From Apilactobacillus apinorum (lineage in GTDB: Bacteria; Bacillota; Bacilli; Lactobacillales; Lactobacillaceae): a DNA stretch of 64,000 nucleotides. The notes beneath the pieces were generated by a model. The model was not told the origin of the DNA and searched no databases. It saw only the letters and a program-made list of their open reading frames with translations. Both the position numbers and the translations under genes were made by a program. The stretch covers positions 563,312 through 627,311 of the forward strand of contig NZ_KQ440395.1 in NCBI RefSeq assembly GCF_001281175.1. The letters run 5' to 3'. Position 1 is the stretch's first letter. Every line of letters begins with the position of its first letter. Positions 62,986 through 64,000 of this stretch are shown here, piece by piece.

Positions 62986-63155
62986 TTTCATGGATTGATG
63001 AAAATAATTCAACTTAAAATATATAACATGAATAAATGTTGATACATCAATGTTTTGAATTGTTATGAATGCTTTGATAGCAAGGATAGAGATACTATTT
63101 AGAAACGTTTTATGTAATAATGGTTCTCATAGAACTTTAATAGGAGGGTGATGAA

Positions 63156-64000
63156 ATGGAAGAATCACCGAAAACAGAAAACGTTGAATTATCTAGAGGA
63201 TTAAAGAACCGTCATGTTCAATTAATCGCTTTAGGAGGAACAATTGGAACAGGATTGTTCTTAGGTGCGGGGGAATCAATTCAATTCGCCGGACCATCTA
63301 TTATTTTGGCATACTTAATTGCCGGAATCGCCGGATTCTTTATTATGAGATCACTTGGTGAACTGTTATTATCTAACGTTAATTGTCATTCATATATCGA
63401 ATTTATTGAAAAATATTTGGGTGAAAAGCTTGGATTTGTCGCTGGGTGGACATATTGGGCTTGTTGGATAACAATTGCAATGGCTGAAATAACTGCCGCT
63501 AGTTTATACATTAAATATTGGTTCCCAAGTATTCCACAATGGATTACTGGTTTAGTCATTATTATTATCTTGTTCTTATTGAATACAGTTAATGTTTCTG
63601 CATTTGGAGAAACAGAATTCTGGTTCGCATTAATAAAGGTAATTGCCATTTTAGCATTGATTGCTACAGGGGTTGTATTGGTTATTATTAACTATAAAAC
63701 ACCTGTTGGCCATGCCGGACTAGGTAACTTATTTGGACACAAAATGTTTGCTCATGGATTATCAGGTTTCTTTATGAGTTTCCAAATGGTTATCTTCAGT
63801 TTCGCAGGAATTGAAATGATTGGAATGACAGCTTCTGAAACACATGATCCACAAAAAGTTATTCCTAAGGCAATTAACGAAGTTCCTTCAAGAATCTTAA
63901 TTTTCTACATTGGTTCATTAATTGCTCTAATGTGTATCTATCCATGGAACTTTATCAATGCTGATTCAAGTCCTTTCGTACAAGTATTCCAAAACATTGG
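63156..64000 (+). CDS. Amino-acid permease, APC superfamily (3' end outside window)
   Basis: The frame is open from the ATG at 63156 to the window edge (281 codons). RBS AGGAGGGTG precedes it; an ATG five bases earlier is out of frame. The start matches the AAT family: LSRGLKNRHVQLIALGGTIGTGLFLGAG (first helix), then helices near 40-58, 85-115, 125-145, 155-175 and 200-225 with FSFAGIEMIGMTASE, and a loop with DPQKVIPKAINEVP. Proton-coupled uptake of an amino acid is expected; the substrate is not evident. Confidence 0.9.
   Translation, partial: MEESPKTENVELSRGLKNRHVQLIALGGTIGTGLFLGAGESIQFAGPSIILAYLIAGIAGFFIMRSLGELLLSNVNCHSYIEFIEKYLGEKLGFVAGWTYWACWITIAMAEITAASLYIKYWFPSIPQWITGLVIIIILFLLNTVNVSAFGETEFWFALIKVIAILALIATGVVLVIINYKTPVGHAGLGNLFGHKMFAHGLSGFFMSFQMVIFSFAGIEMIGMTASETHDPQKVIPKAINEVPSRILIFYIGSLIALMCIYPWNFINADSSPFVQVFQNI

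Noticed and set aside
63099-63116. Possible cre (TAGAAACGTTTTAT) before the amino-acid permease
   Set aside because: Three mismatches at conserved positions of TGNAANCGNWNNCA.
1-64000. CRISPR arrays, insertion sequences, prophage, tRNA or rRNA genes, toxin-antitoxin or restriction systems
   Set aside because: I looked for direct-repeat arrays, transposase motifs and tRNA-like cloverleafs and saw none. The YtxK methylase has no restriction partner. This was reading by eye; a covariance and profile scan would settle it.

Overview
The window is an AT-rich (roughly one third G+C), gene-dense chromosomal segment from a low-GC Gram-positive bacterium, almost certainly a rod-shaped member of the Lactobacillaceae. 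This rests on T-box leaders, GGAGG-type ribosome binding sites, frequent TTG/GTG starts, extended -10 promoters (TGnTATAAT), and gene order typical of that family: rpsD-msrC-ezrA-nifS-thiI; valS-folC-mreBCD-minCD; ymfFH-rodZ-pgsA-cinA-recA-rny-ymdB-mutSL-ruvAB-yajC; alaS-reoM-ruvX-yrzB-zapA-cvpA-mutS2-trxA; ccpA; comG-ytxK-ackA. I see no insertion sequence, prophage, CRISPR array, rRNA or tRNA gene. It is mainly core genome, and the unusual material is regulatory.

Layout. 1-2530: metNIQ methionine importer (metN cut by the left edge). 2561-4631: YtrABC-like GntR/ABC operon. 4706-5803: ddl, carrying the Phe that marks D-Ala-D-Lac ligases. 5980-7370: tag and an Rgg-like XRE regulator. 7408-11328, minus strand: universal stress protein, small membrane protein, rarA, yueI, rpsD with a structured leader, and msrC. 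11487-16280: ezrA, nifS/thiI and tpx. 16283-20611: T-box, valS, folC. 20791-24739: mreBCD and minCD. 24748-27207: T-box with a likely His specifier and an amino-acid ABC importer. 27219-32954: M16 peptidase pair, rodZ, pgsA, a stand-alone CinA C-terminal domain, and recA with a LexA-type box. 33001-44620: rny-ymdB, mutS-mutL-ruvAB, yajC, nrnA and a DEAD-box helicase. 44624-52283: T-box-alaS through trxA. 52324-56427: yslB (minus), racE-rdgB, ytxGH-like pair, ccpA. 56527-62949: yebC, the complete seven-gene comG DNA-uptake operon, ytxK and ackA. 63156-64000: start of an amino-acid permease.

How it fits together. Envelope and shape genes (ddl, racE, mreBCD, minCD, ezrA, zapA, rodZ, reoM, pgsA) and repair/recombination genes (rarA, recA, mutSL, ruvAB, mutS2, ruvX, tag, rdgB) dominate. 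Amino-acid supply is sensed by three T-boxes (valS, the importer, alaS). Competence is represented by comGA-GG, recA and the CinA domain.

The most interesting signal lies just before comGA. A perfect 12-bp inverted repeat followed by seven Ts looks like a terminator, its 3' arm contains the comGA Shine-Dalgarno, and its loop carries TACGAATA, the competence-sigma (cin-box) sequence. Read-through RNA would then be terminated or translationally masked, while RNA started at the cin-box would lack the 5' arm and be free. This gate is an inference from sequence.
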